From Coemansia sp. RSA 922 (Eukaryota; Kickxellomycota; Kickxellomycetes; Kickxellales; Kickxellaceae): a stretch of DNA of 24,174 bases. The stretch spans positions 1 through 24,174 of the forward strand of contig JANBQS010000256.1 of assembly GCA_027577415.1 (NCBI GenBank), read 5' to 3'. Of the stretch, positions 1 through 8,436 are shown one piece after another. Each line of letters begins with the position of its first letter. Within the stretch, counting starts at the first letter, position 1. Below the pieces are notes generated by a model. That model was not told the DNA's origin. It saw only the letters and a list, made by a program, of their open reading frames with translations, and ran no database searches. Made by a program: the position numbers and the translations under genes.

Positions 1-15
1 AGTCCTCTTCGTAAA

Positions 16-753
16 ATGTCCCAAAGTCCCGAAAATCGCCGACGCAGTCACAGTCGTTCGTCTCCGAAGCGGTTGCCCGCCTCTGATGCAAGGTATACAG
101 CAGCTGAGGAGCCAAGCGAAAGACCCGCGGTCGCCTCCTCGATTGGTTTAGAGAAAGGGAAGGATGCAGTGCGCGATAGTCGCTCTCGCAGCCCACAGCC
201 AAATAACGCACCCGAGACACGCCGACCCAGAGTACGCTCGCCCTCTTACTCGCCTGCTGCGTCTCCCCGCTCTCCTGAACGAGCCTCTAACAAAAATGAC
301 GACCACAGAAGAGTCGCGGTCTCCAACTCCGCTACAGGTCGGGCTAGCAGATCTCCCTTGCCTTCTCGCAAAAGATATCGCTCTAGGTCACCTAGTACAG
401 GCGCTGGTGAACACGAAGTGAGGAACATGGACAAACTGTCGCTGCGGGATGGTGTGAGTGCGCGCGGTCGCGATTTTGAAAGAGAAAAGGGCGCGGACTC
501 AAGATCACGCTCGCCTCCGCGCCGCCGTCGCTCCCCAGCCTACTCTCGGTCGCCTTCACCTCGCGCTGGATATGATCGCAGCCGTGGGCGTGACGAGTAC
601 AGGCCAACGAGGTCGAGATATGGCCGCGACCGTAGTCGCGATGTTTACAGGCGAGAGAGGGATCACAGATCCAGCGGAGATAAAAGCCGACGCGATAGAT
701 CATACTCGCGGTCCAGATCGCCCTCCAGGTATCGCAGCTCTTACAGGCGTTAG
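16..753 (+). CDS. RS-domain (arginine/serine-rich) protein, possibly 5'-truncated
   Basis: The 245-residue product is almost entirely low-complexity and basic, with many RS, SR and SP dipeptides. They are densest from about residue 163 to the end, where RSRSP-type repeats alternate with RD/RE-rich and Tyr-rich stretches. This composition is typical of the RS domains of splicing factors and related nuclear-speckle proteins, which are phosphorylated by SRPK/CLK kinases and mediate protein-protein contacts in the spliceosome. No RRM, zinc finger or other folded domain is visible. The ATG at 16 has A at -3, but the frame stays open to base 1, so this may be the C-terminal part of a longer SR-type protein with a folded domain outside the window. 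The family cannot be named. It ends 64 bases from the stop of the convergent KAE1 gene. Confidence 0.75.
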   Translation: MSQSPENRRRSHSRSSPKRLPASDARYTAAEEPSERPAVASSIGLEKGKDAVRDSRSRSPQPNNAPETRRPRVRSPSYSPAASPRSPERASNKNDDHRRVAVSNSATGRASRSPLPSRKRYRSRSPSTGAGEHEVRNMDKLSLRDGVSARGRDFEREKGADSRSRSPPRRRRSPAYSRSPSPRAGYDRSRGRDEYRPTRSRYGRDRSRDVYRRERDHRSSGDKSRRDRSYSRSRSPSRYRSSYRR

Positions 754-783
754 CATTTCTTTGGAGTATGTGTTCATTATCGA

Positions 784-789
784 TTTAAT
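784..789 (-). terminator. Possible poly(A) signal of KAE1 (ATTAAA on minus strand)
   Basis: TTTAAT on the plus strand reads ATTAAA on the minus strand, about 29 bases past the KAE1 stop codon and inside the short convergent gap. This is a position-based inference only. Confidence 0.3.
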
Positions 790-817
790 TTTTATCTAAC
801 GCTAACAAAGCTATGCT

Positions 818-1885
818 CTAGACTCGCCACTCGACGTGGACTTGGTCGGTGCGGAACCGCTGTGTAATCCAGCTGTCCTCGATAGATGTAGTAAAGCCAC
901 GAGCAAACGCCAGCGCACCGGCTTGAGCGATCATGATGCCGTTATCAATACAATAGCGCATGTCAGTCGCAAAGACCTTGCCACCGCGCTCCTTGGCCAT
1001 TTGGCCCATCATCTCTTGCAACCGCACATTGCACCCAACACCTCCGACGACCAAAACTTCCGTAGCACCAATATGCGCCATTGCGCGCTCTGTGATCTCC
1101 ACTAGCATGGCAAACATGGTCTCCTGTAGCGAGTAGCACAAATCTTCTGGGGAGTACTTGTCGGCCTCGGTCTTGGCCATCTTTTCAATAAACGAGAGGA
1201 TCCCTGAAAACGAAACGTCCATGCCCTTGACTGTATAAGGCAACTCAATGAATTTCGACCCACGTCTGGCGTACTGCTCAATATTGTATCCAGGGCTGGG
1301 GTCGTTTGGCAGCATTAGCACGCGAGCAAACCGATCGAGACAGTTTCCAATTGCAATATCCAGTGTTTCGCCGAATATCCTGTAAGTTTGCTGCGAGTAC
1401 GCAATGACTTGCGTGTTGCCGCCGCTAACATAGAGCACGACTGGGTTTTGGGCACCAGTGATCGCACGACCCATCTCAATGTGTCCAACACAGTGGTTGA
1501 CCCCAACCAGTGGTACGCCCCAGATCTGCGACAAAGTGCGGGCAACAAGCGCTACTGACTGCAGCGGTGCGCCCATCCCGGGGCCCTTGGTGTAGCAGAT
1601 ACAGTCGAGGTCCTGGGGCCCGATTTTTGCCTCTTCAAAGGCCTGGCGTATGAGCGTAATAATCGTCGAGCGGTGATGCGCAGCCACATCACGGGGTAAA
1701 AAGCCCTCTCCGGCGGGTGGGTTGTACGTGTCGCGGACATTAGCAAGCTCAACATACTCGGGACTCAGCTCGCCATCGCTGGAAATGCCGCTCGGGTATA
1801 CGTGCTTGACAATGCCGATTCCCAGTTTGTTAGCCGAGCCCTCTAGTCCCAGAGCAACAATCGTCCTAGGCGCCTTGGTGTCCAT
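818..1885 (-). CDS. KAE1: tRNA N6-threonylcarbamoyladenosine synthase catalytic subunit Kae1 (OSGEP)
   Basis: The 355-residue product is the Kae1/OSGEP/TsaD-family ATPase of the KEOPS complex. It transfers the threonylcarbamoyl group to A37 of tRNAs that read ANN codons. Visible marks are the N-terminal [13 protein letters not shown]ase segment, GFLPRD...HHR, the [11 protein letters not shown] loop, the metal-binding HxxxH (H131 and H135 in [11 protein letters not shown]), the SGGNTQ motif, [24 protein letters not shown] and the third metal ligand Asp in CIDNG (D314). The residues between KH and NVRDTYNPP form a short insertion absent from the animal proteins and like that of yeast Kae1, which marks this as the cytosolic/nuclear fungal form and not the mitochondrial Qri7. 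There is no targeting peptide. The open frame reaches a TTG four codons upstream (1897), but the first ATG is at 1885. It diverges from the PPR gene across 250 bases. Confidence 0.96.
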   Translation of the reverse strand: MDTKAPRTIVALGLEGSANKLGIGIVKHVYPSGISSDGELSPEYVELANVRDTYNPPAGEGFLPRDVAAHHRSTIITLIRQAFEEAKIGPQDLDCICYTKGPGMGAPLQSVALVARTLSQIWGVPLVGVNHCVGHIEMGRAITGAQNPVVLYVSGGNTQVIAYSQQTYRIFGETLDIAIGNCLDRFARVLMLPNDPSPGYNIEQYARRGSKFIELPYTVKGMDVSFSGILSFIEKMAKTEADKYSPEDLCYSLQETMFAMLVEITERAMAHIGATEVLVVGGVGCNVRLQEMMGQMAKERGGKVFATDMRYCIDNGIMIAQAGALAFARGFTTSIEDSWITQRFRTDQVHVEWRV

Positions 1886-1895
1886 GTCCGATAGC

Positions 1896-1912
1896 AAAAA
1901 AAAAAAAAAAAA
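1896..1912. repeat. Homopolymer A tract (17 A) in the KAE1/PPR divergent promoter
   Basis: An uninterrupted run of 17 A on the plus strand is a T tract on the KAE1 coding strand, ending about 10 bases before its ATG. Together with the pyrimidine-rich segment before the PPR start (about 2066-2110) it is the main visible feature of the 250-base divergent intergenic region 1886-2135. Such tracts commonly keep promoters nucleosome-poor in fungi. No clear TATA box is seen. Confidence 0.6.
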
Positions 1913-2135
1913 CTAACAGTAGAAAAGTATTGAACAAATAATGTCAGGGGCCAAAAAACCGATTGGCAACATCTCTTTGGCGTTGAACCATTGCAACTAT
2001 GGATCGATCAAGGGATCACCTTGTAAATTAAAATCTTGAATACTTGGGCAAAGCATGTAACCAATTTTTTTTTGGTGATTCTCCTTTATCTTGCTGTTCT
2101 TCATTTCGATTATTTAAACACTTGTTTGTTGGCCA

Positions 2136-5015
2136 ATGCTTAGCTCGACGACTGTCAGAACAGTAGGCACCGGGTCCGTTACTCGCAGGGCGACGATCCA
2201 GGCAGCCGTATACCAGAGTCGGCGATGGAAGAAACATATTGCATGCCTAAAAGTCAGGCCGCAAAAACTCGATCTCGATGACTTGCTGGTCTGTCCGCTT
2301 AGTGATGGCCTACACAACCCATTCAAGAGCGCCATTGTCCACAAAAAGGAGAAGATATCTGAGGCAAAGGCGAAAGAGGCCCAGGCGTTTGCCCAATACG
2401 TGCCAACAAACCGCGGCAGCCACCCGCTGTCGCTTGAAAACGAGTACATGAGTCGCAACATCGAATTTCTGCACGATCATGTTGGCATCAAGCTCACCCC
2501 GACGCGAGCATACTACGACGTTGTTGAGTTGCCCGATTTTATAAACAAGAAAAATGCGTTTGGAGTTGTGAAGATATTCCAGGCGTTCCGTAACTCCAAG
2601 TCCGAATATCTCGACAGAAGCACCGGTGACACAAAGTACATGGGCGAGTTTGACTTTGCCAAGCCCAAGTGGATGCCCGAAGACTACATGGCGCACCTGG
2701 ACCTCTATGTCAGAATGCTGTACACGCTACCCGTGGAGAAGCGCCAGCCTTACTTTCGCGACTTTTTCCTGATAATCAAGGCTATCCGACAGCGGCCTAA
2801 AATGCACGGCAGGTTTATTGAGCTGACTTTGTTCAAGCGGTATATCCTGGAATACTTTTTGGTCGTAGGACAGTCGAACCTGGCGTTGTGTGTGGCAGTC
2901 GATCTAATTCTAAAGGCAGTGCCAGAGTCGCTTTCGCGGTGGACGCTGGTGCGCGTATTGGGCCTTGAGCACATGTATAACATGGATGTGGCGTCGATCA
3001 AGGACTTGAGTGCAGTACGAGAGGGTGAAAAACCTTCGCGAGCTCTTTCCGACCGAGAGTACCGTTACAACATGCTTGCACATGCGATCTTGGCCTACTA
3101 CTATGAGCGACCCGATGTTCATATAACGGACCTCGAGATCGTACGGCTGATTCGGTGTATCGAGGCACGCGAGCTGGCTAGCGATCTAATGGACATGCTG
3201 CCGATAGTGCTGCGGCGATTTGCGGCGGGCGCGACCAAGAAGCTGCCGACTGTCGATCAAATGGAGCTTTACTACGAGGCAAAGGCGATCGAGTGGGAAA
3301 TAGGCGACACGCAGTTGGTTATGCGGTATGCGCTGGCCTTTGTACGCGTGGAACAAGTAGACCGGGCTGTCAAGATACTAACTACCGTCACCGATATGCC
3401 TCCCAAGCCCATTCCAAATGTGCGAGGCAATACTTGCCAAGTAGCCTCGGCATTATCCAATCTCGCGCTGTGTGGAAGTGCGGAGTCTGAAAAGTTGTTA
3501 GTGACGACACTGGAGCTCTTGAGCCGGAACACGATCGAGCCCGCGCCCTCGGCCCCTCTGTCGCTGTCCGAGTACAAAGCAAACCTTGTCGAAAGCGTAG
3601 TTGATAGCATGCTTGACTGGAAGCTTGAGCAAGGATACGCCATAACGCAGCTGCTTGTGTCGATAGTAGGCCGGCTTGCACCATTCACGGTAATGGCCAT
3701 TACGCAGCGACTGTATCAGAAAGACGGGACGCTGGCTCTGAGCTGGATCGCGCAGCAACTGTTTGACTTTGACTCGGCAGCACACGACAAAGTGCTCAAT
3801 TGGATTGGCGACAAGCTGAATAGCAACAAGAAGCTGTTGCCGAGCTTTATCAAGGCAAACTCAGTGCTGGCGCCCGTTGCCACAGCACGACTGGTCCATG
3901 TGCTGTCCCGGCGAGAGTGGAAGCTGAATGGCACTCACCAAACGATTTTGTCCCAGGCATTCGGCGATATCTCGCAGACCAATAACGCTCAAGCCATTGG
4001 CATGTTACTGACTTCGGCAGCACTGGGACCGGACACGTCAGTTTTGTCGCAATTCGGCCCTCAAACACCGCAGGAGCGCGCCAGCTCTGTAGTCAAGCTC
4101 ATCGGCAGCATTAAGCCGACATCAAAGGACCTTCGGCAACTAATGTCGTATCTCATAAAAGTAGCTGGCTTGCTCCGGGCGCGGGAGTCTGAGCGTATGC
4201 TGTGGAGAGAGATACTTCGGTGTGGAATTGAACCTAACTGGCGGATGATGCAAGCAGGGTTGGCTCTACGGTTGAGTCAGAGATACGACGTACCGGGAGC
4301 GCTCGAGCTCATCCTGCATATCCTGTGCGAGGCGCCTTCGCTAGAGTCGAATTTTGCGACTGTGCAAGTTGGACAGCAGCAGCAGTTGACATTGCCGCCG
4401 GGCGACGGCGTGGACTCTGACCAGCAGCAGGCTGAATTGTCCGAGCCTATCAACGGACCATCGGCGTATCTATCGATTTTGGATGGTCTGAATCGGAGCG
4501 GAATGGTAGAGCCGATGGAACAGCTAGCGGAGTATCTGCTTGACAGCAAGCAGCTCTCAAATCGTACGTTTGGCGCCGTTGCGGCGGTGTGGCTAGACGG
4601 CATTGGGTTTAACGAAAAGGCAACACGAGACGATGTGCAGCGGGTATGGAGGACGCTGCAGGATTACACGGGCGATAAGGGAGCAAAGAAGCATGGGCGA
4701 GAGGCTAACAACGTGTATCAGCTAAACCGCAACCACTACAACTCGGCGATTGAAGCGTGTGTGCGCAAGGGCGACGTGGATGCGGCGTGGTATCTGCTGC
4801 ACGTGGAGATGCGTGAAGACGGGTTAATGCCCGACTTGAAGACGTTCCATACGCTAGTGTCGCCGCTGGCTACAAGCAACAAGCTGTGGCCGATCGGAAA
4901 GTCGACGGTGGCAAAGTTCAATGTGCACTACCCGGAAATCGTCAAGGAGGCGCTTAGCGACGGAACAAACACCTTGCCTGTGCGTGCGCTGCTACACCAC
5001 ACCATGTCAAAGTAA
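2136..5015 (+). CDS. Mitochondrial PPR-like helical-repeat protein
   Basis: A single uninterrupted exon encodes 959 residues. The N-terminus looks like a mitochondrial presequence: the first ~45 residues contain several Arg and Lys (R8, R17, R18, R29, R30), many Ser/Thr and no acidic residue. The body is mostly alpha-helical with helix-turn-helix spacing typical of TPR/PPR solenoids. The clearest pentatricopeptide repeat lies at about residues 868-902, beginning HYNSAIEACVRKGDVDAAW and ending in the MPDLKTFHTLV signature (turn residues followed by the next helix). A short Gln-rich, probably disordered segment is near residues 744-768. Fungal PPR proteins with this layout bind mitochondrial RNA for splicing, stability or translation, but the precise orthologue cannot be named. 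The ATG is the first of the frame and follows a pyrimidine-rich leader. Confidence 0.8.
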   Translation: MLSSTTVRTVGTGSVTRRATIQAAVYQSRRWKKHIACLKVRPQKLDLDDLLVCPLSDGLHNPFKSAIVHKKEKISEAKAKEAQAFAQYVPTNRGSHPLSLENEYMSRNIEFLHDHVGIKLTPTRAYYDVVELPDFINKKNAFGVVKIFQAFRNSKSEYLDRSTGDTKYMGEFDFAKPKWMPEDYMAHLDLYVRMLYTLPVEKRQPYFRDFFLIIKAIRQRPKMHGRFIELTLFKRYILEYFLVVGQSNLALCVAVDLILKAVPESLSRWTLVRVLGLEHMYNMDVASIKDLSAVREGEKPSRALSDREYRYNMLAHAILAYYYERPDVHITDLEIVRLIRCIEARELASDLMDMLPIVLRRFAAGATKKLPTVDQMELYYEAKAIEWEIGDTQLVMRYALAFVRVEQVDRAVKILTTVTDMPPKPIPNVRGNTCQVASALSNLALCGSAESEKLLVTTLELLSRNTIEPAPSAPLSLSEYKANLVESVVDSMLDWKLEQGYAITQLLVSIVGRLAPFTVMAITQRLYQKDGTLALSWIAQQLFDFDSAAHDKVLNWIGDKLNSNKKLLPSFIKANSVLAPVATARLVHVLSRREWKLNGTHQTILSQAFGDISQTNNAQAIGMLLTSAALGPDTSVLSQFGPQTPQERASSVVKLIGSIKPTSKDLRQLMSYLIKVAGLLRARESERMLWREILRCGIEPNWRMMQAGLALRLSQRYDVPGALELILHILCEAPSLESNFATVQVGQQQQLTLPPGDGVDSDQQQAELSEPINGPSAYLSILDGLNRSGMVEPMEQLAEYLLDSKQLSNRTFGAVAAVWLDGIGFNEKATRDDVQRVWRTLQDYTGDKGAKKHGREANNVYQLNRNHYNSAIEACVRKGDVDAAWYLLHVEMREDGLMPDLKTFHTLVSPLATSNKLWPIGKSTVAKFNVHYPEIVKEALSDGTNTLPVRALLHHTMSK

Positions 5016-6287
5016 TATACACGTGCTAGAATAAATACATAAATGGCAATCTACAGATGTGGACATGGCGCGTGCTGCTCTTGCCCGAATGATATGTGTC
5101 CCTGAGACGCCTTGCATTATTTGCCAACGGAGAAGACAGACAATATCTTATTTTGTGTGCAACGAAAGGCTCCACCATTTTTTGTGAGAGATGGAGCGTG
5201 GGCGTGGCAACGTTCTTTTGCTGCGTGCCTCGCATATCACAGGCGACAAAGGATGAGTGGTGTGCAACACACAAAAGGCAACGCAACCTAGTCATACACG
5301 TCTGAAATCTTGCTAGTGTATCTTCTTTGTTGGGATTGCCCTCAGGGCCCGTATCCTGTCGCCGTGCCCAAACCCCTCCACCTGCCTCTTGCAGATTGTC
5401 TTTAGCAAACTGGCGATTGACAGGGTAGGAGGAGAGGGTGCAAGCAAACCCAGATACACGAATGCATACGTGTCTCTATTTGGTAAAATGCAAAAACACT
5501 CGAAATATCAGTGCGCATTCAGATGAACCGAGCCTTATACAGGCAATAAGGGAATGCCACTTTCAATTACACAAAAGAGCACTCTTGCTTTTCTTTTTTT
5601 CGCTTCACTCATATCTACCTGCCTGACGAGTGAGGCCATGTTATAGCCAGCGGAATGGCGCAATGTTGGCCACATCCGAGGCTACAACATGCCTAAAGCC
5701 CCGAATCACGGCGCTCATACTCGGGCACGAGGCGTATCCGCTGCATGGAGGCAAGAATAATGGGCATCTTGGGGGCCCTGTTCCTGGCAGTGCTGGACTG
5801 GGCACAGCGGCGGCTGACTACAGGAGTGGCGAGCTATAGGACAAAGGCGTGGCGAGCAAGGGCACACACAGAAGCAACAGATGGACAATCTTGGCCAGCC
5901 AAGGATTCTTTGCGCTACCCAACCTGTTCCTTGTCTCGCTAAGCATTGCCGACATGCTGCGTTGTCCTGTGTGCATGACACTTTTCCCTTCTGCTTTGAG
6001 TAGCCAAGCAGACACGAAAAAATTAGTGGTAATCTCTTCCACCTTTATCTCGACCAAACAAACCACCACATAAATAGCAAGTGCCTGCGTCCAAAAAATG
6101 CCCCCTGGTACCTGATCCACGCTCTCTTAATATCCCTGTTCTTGTTTAAAGCATTCTTGAAATACGGCCACTACTGCAAATACATAGCAGGTCGGTAACC
6201 CGCTAAGAGCAATCCTGTTCACTCTTCTACATCGCATTGGACTCGCAACATTTTTGCTCGCCACTCGTACCAAACCCAAGTAAAAGC
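5016..6287. other. Gene-poor interval (1.27 kb) between the PPR and methyltransferase genes
   Basis: After the PPR stop and its AATAAA, no convincing gene is visible on either strand. Short open frames of 60-100 codons overlap each other in several frames, most begin with GTG or TTG, and none shows a recognisable domain. The segment 5745-5942 encodes a 65-codon ATG frame with a short hydrophobic N-terminus (MGILGALFLAVL), which I do not trust as a gene. The last 200 bases probably hold the promoter and leader of the downstream methyltransferase. No tRNA-like or repeat structure was seen. Confidence 0.5.
5030..5035 (+). terminator. Poly(A) signal AATAAA of the PPR gene
   Basis: A canonical AATAAA lies 15 bases after the TAA stop and is followed by a second AT-rich block. 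Confidence 0.6.
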
Positions 6288-7483
6288 ATGATGGCTGTAT
6301 CTCTGGAGGGGCCACTATCATCGACAACGGCGCCTAAAGTAACCACGAGCGCAGTGGCAGCAGCAGCGGCGGCGGCGGCAATGGTCCAGATCCGGTCCGC
6401 GCATATTGACAGCAAAGGTAGTGGCCACAAGCTGGAATGGGACGCATACTGGGCCAATGGTGGCCGTGAGTACGATCAACGAGGGCCGTCGGTAGCGCTA
6501 CAGGAGCTTCTAGAGGTCCATCGATGGATGCTGCCACGAGGCAGATGTCTGGTCGCTGGATGTGGTAGCGGATATGATGCGCTATATCTGGCCAAACGGG
6601 GGTTTCCTCACGTTCTCGGTATCGACTTTTGCGAACCTGCCATCGCCAGAGCTCACAAGGCAAGTGAAAAAATATAAGAAAGCATATTGTGGAGATGTTG
6701 AGCTGATGCATCCACCAGCGCATTGTTTATGCTAAAGAAGGAACTCACTATACATTTCTATTGTCTGTGTAGTTGGTGGAGGCGGCCGGCGGTGCATCCG
6801 CGCTAGCTGGAAAGCTGTCGTTTGCTGTTGAGAACTTTTTCACATTCAAGCCATTGCTACGCTTCACGATAGCCTACGAGTACGGGTAAGTTGGCATTCA
6901 TTGCTTACAAAGATAGACAATGCGCCTTCTCAATCCGGCACCGAATTGTCTTGATGATGTTTGGGGGGTGTGCAAGGCGTATCAACCATAGCAGCATGAG
7001 CAGCGCAGGCGTAACTGTGCATCTTGTCCTGCACATGAATATGCATTATGCCATTCATTCTCTCCACTTGCTGTACTTGCATGTTTGGTGCTTCATAAAC
7101 ATATCTCTGCTTTGAGGGGAAGGCATGTCCGCCACATTTGCAGCCTCGCAGCCTTGTTAGATTTCGACCCGCCACATGCAACCAACATTTACTAACAATG
7201 CCTACTTTCTACCAATCTGCATAGGCTGTTTTCGGCAATTGCTCCGTCTCAGCGCCAGCAGTGGGCGGATGCGTATGCGCGTATGATAGTACCTCAGGGC
7301 TCACTTATCGTTGTGCTCTTCCCGCTGATCCACCGCGTCCAGTCACCACCATATCAAGTTACTATGGCCGAGTGCGAACAATACCTGAAGCGCTACTTTG
7401 TGTTGCTGCGCGTGGATCCCAACTGCCGCTGTATTGAGGGCCAGGAAGGCAACGAGCTAGTCTCAGTTTGGAAACGACTCTAA
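6288..7483 (+). CDS. TPMT/HOL-type SAM-dependent methyltransferase A, three exons
   Basis: Proposed exons are 6288-6659, 6773-6885 and 7225-7483, giving 247 residues. The spliced protein aligns end to end with its downstream neighbour. It has class I methyltransferase motif I (LVAGCGSGYDALYLA, about residues 88-102), the acidic ribose-binding position in GID (~D113), a post-I region FTIAYEYGLFSAIAPSQR across exons 2-3, and a C-terminal strand ending VSVWKRL. This is the thiopurine/thiol methyltransferase superfamily that includes plant HOL halide/thiol methyltransferases; the substrate is unknown. Compared with the neighbour it has a ~35-residue extra N-terminus with an eight-Ala run. It also has REYD where the neighbour and plant HOL proteins carry a Trp-Asp (TRWD, TPWD). 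Intron 1 appears to begin with GC, and without splicing the frame stops at 6675. ATG 6288 and 6291 are adjacent; the longer TTG-initiated frame is rejected. Confidence 0.85.
6357..6380 (+). repeat. GCA/GCG trinucleotide run coding for eight alanines
   Basis: Eight consecutive GCN codons (GCA x3, GCG x4, GCA) encode Ala24-Ala31 of methyltransferase A. This is a small coding microsatellite in a non-conserved N-terminal extension, so its length may vary between strains. Confidence 0.85.
6660..6772 (+). other. Intron 1 of methyltransferase A, probable GC-AG intron (113 nt)
   Basis: The donor reads AAG|GCAAGT, a perfect donor except for C at +2. The acceptor is TGTGTAG at 6766-6772 after a T-rich stretch. 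Joining 6659 to 6773 keeps phase 0 and restores the methyltransferase fold. The only nearby GT (6664) gives the wrong frame, and no alternative AG rescues it. Confidence 0.75.
6886..7224 (+). other. Intron 2 of methyltransferase A, GT-AG (339 nt)
   Basis: The donor is GTAAGT at 6886 and the acceptor CATAG ends at 7224. The join is phase 2 and yields a Gly codon, continuing the family motif YEYGLFSAI. The intron is long for a gene-dense fungal region. Its interior holds only short meaningless frames. Confidence 0.85.
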
Positions 7484-7499
7484 GCTAGCAACCACATAG

Positions 7500-7505
7500 A
7501 ATAAA
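7500..7505 (+). terminator. Poly(A) signal AATAAA of methyltransferase A
   Basis: AATAAA lies 17 bases after the TAA stop, in the 244-base gap before the second methyltransferase gene. Confidence 0.6.
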
Positions 7506-7727
7506 AAACCACCCTTGAGCATGAGGATCCGCCGCTCTGTCCGAAATCCGCCCGATTTCCCCCCCGCACGTTACACGCGGCCTGTGCGCATTTCCAAACA
7601 GGTACTCTATAGAACCTCCATTCTCTGCGGACTCTGGACATGACACATCCTTCTTTTCTCCTCCACTACATCATTTTTTATTTTCTTTATCATTATTTGG
7701 TAATACGTCCTTTAAAATCAAGCCGCA

Positions 7728-8375
7728 ATGTCCTATCAGAAAAGCAGCGAGGTGAGTGCTAACGAGTACAGCAGGATCTGGTTCAATTTCTGGGAGACCG
7801 GCACCACCAGGTGGGACATGGGTGACGTATCACCAGCGCTCCGCGAGCTCATTCAGGACAAGAAGTGGGAGCTACCCAGCGGTCAGGGCATCGTCCCAGG
7901 GTGCGGTCGTGGCTACGATGCCATGTTTCTAGCTCGCCCCGGTCTTCGCATGGTTGGTGCTGATCTCAGCCAACTTGCCGTCGATGCCGCTAGCAAGATC
8001 CGCGACTCTATGGGTATCCCCGCCGAGATGGCCGACTTTCAAGTCATGGACTTTTTCAACTTTGACATACCTACAGGCCAGTACCAAGTCGCATACGACT
8101 ATACCTTTTTCTGTGCCATCCATCCGTCCATGAGGGCTGACTGGGGTCAGCGCTATGCTCAGATCCTGTCGCCTGGCGCCCATCTCATTGCTCTCATGTA
8201 CCCTCTCACCAAGGCGGAGGAGGACATGGAGCGTGGTCCGCCGTTCTTGGTCTCAGAGGACGACTATCATCGCGTATTGGACGCCAACTTTGAGCTTATC
8301 CACATTGATCCAAAGTGCCAAACACACAATACGCGAGTTGGCGAGGAGATCATCACTGTTTGGCGTCGCAAGTGA
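7728..8375 (+). CDS. TPMT/HOL-type SAM-dependent methyltransferase B, intronless
   Basis: The 215-residue product is a class I SAM-dependent methyltransferase of the thiopurine/thiol methyltransferase superfamily (Pfam TPMT type). It begins with the Trp-rich region WFNFWETGTTRWDMG (residues 18-32), which resembles the substrate/cofactor segment of plant HOL proteins. Motif I is VPGCGRGYDAMFLA (56-69), with the acidic residue in GAD at 79. The catalytic-side motif VAYDYTFFCAIHP follows (121-133), and the protein ends ITVWRRK. Length and architecture fit the short soluble enzymes of this family, which methylate thiols, halides or selenium/arsenic compounds; the substrate cannot be read from sequence. 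It is a tandem paralogue of the gene ending 244 bases upstream, by eye about one third to two fifths identical. A pyrimidine-rich leader precedes the ATG. It is convergent with the next gene, the stops lying 61 bases apart. Confidence 0.9.
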   Translation: MSYQKSSEVSANEYSRIWFNFWETGTTRWDMGDVSPALRELIQDKKWELPSGQGIVPGCGRGYDAMFLARPGLRMVGADLSQLAVDAASKIRDSMGIPAEMADFQVMDFFNFDIPTGQYQVAYDYTFFCAIHPSMRADWGQRYAQILSPGAHLIALMYPLTKAEEDMERGPPFLVSEDDYHRVLDANFELIHIDPKCQTHNTRVGEEIITVWRRK

Positions 8376-8436
8376 CGACTGATAGATGCAGAATAATATC
8401 AATATAAACTTTGTGATAAATTGCTACTAACGAGAC

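Noticed and set aside
1886..1897. TTG-initiated four-codon extension of Kae1
   Set aside because: Eukaryotic nuclear genes start at ATG. The ATG at 1885 gives a normal Kae1 N-terminus.
5849..6073. A frame containing NLFLVSLSIADML, reminiscent of helix 2 of rhodopsin-type GPCRs
   Set aside because: The similarity covers about a dozen hydrophobic residues only. An in-frame stop lies just upstream, no further helices follow in this or compatible frames, and the frame has no ATG start. Chance is the likelier explanation.
6237..6287. Upstream in-frame extension of methyltransferase A from a TTG
   Set aside because: There is no ATG in this stretch and no similarity to the family; the paired ATGs at 6288 and 6291 are preferred.
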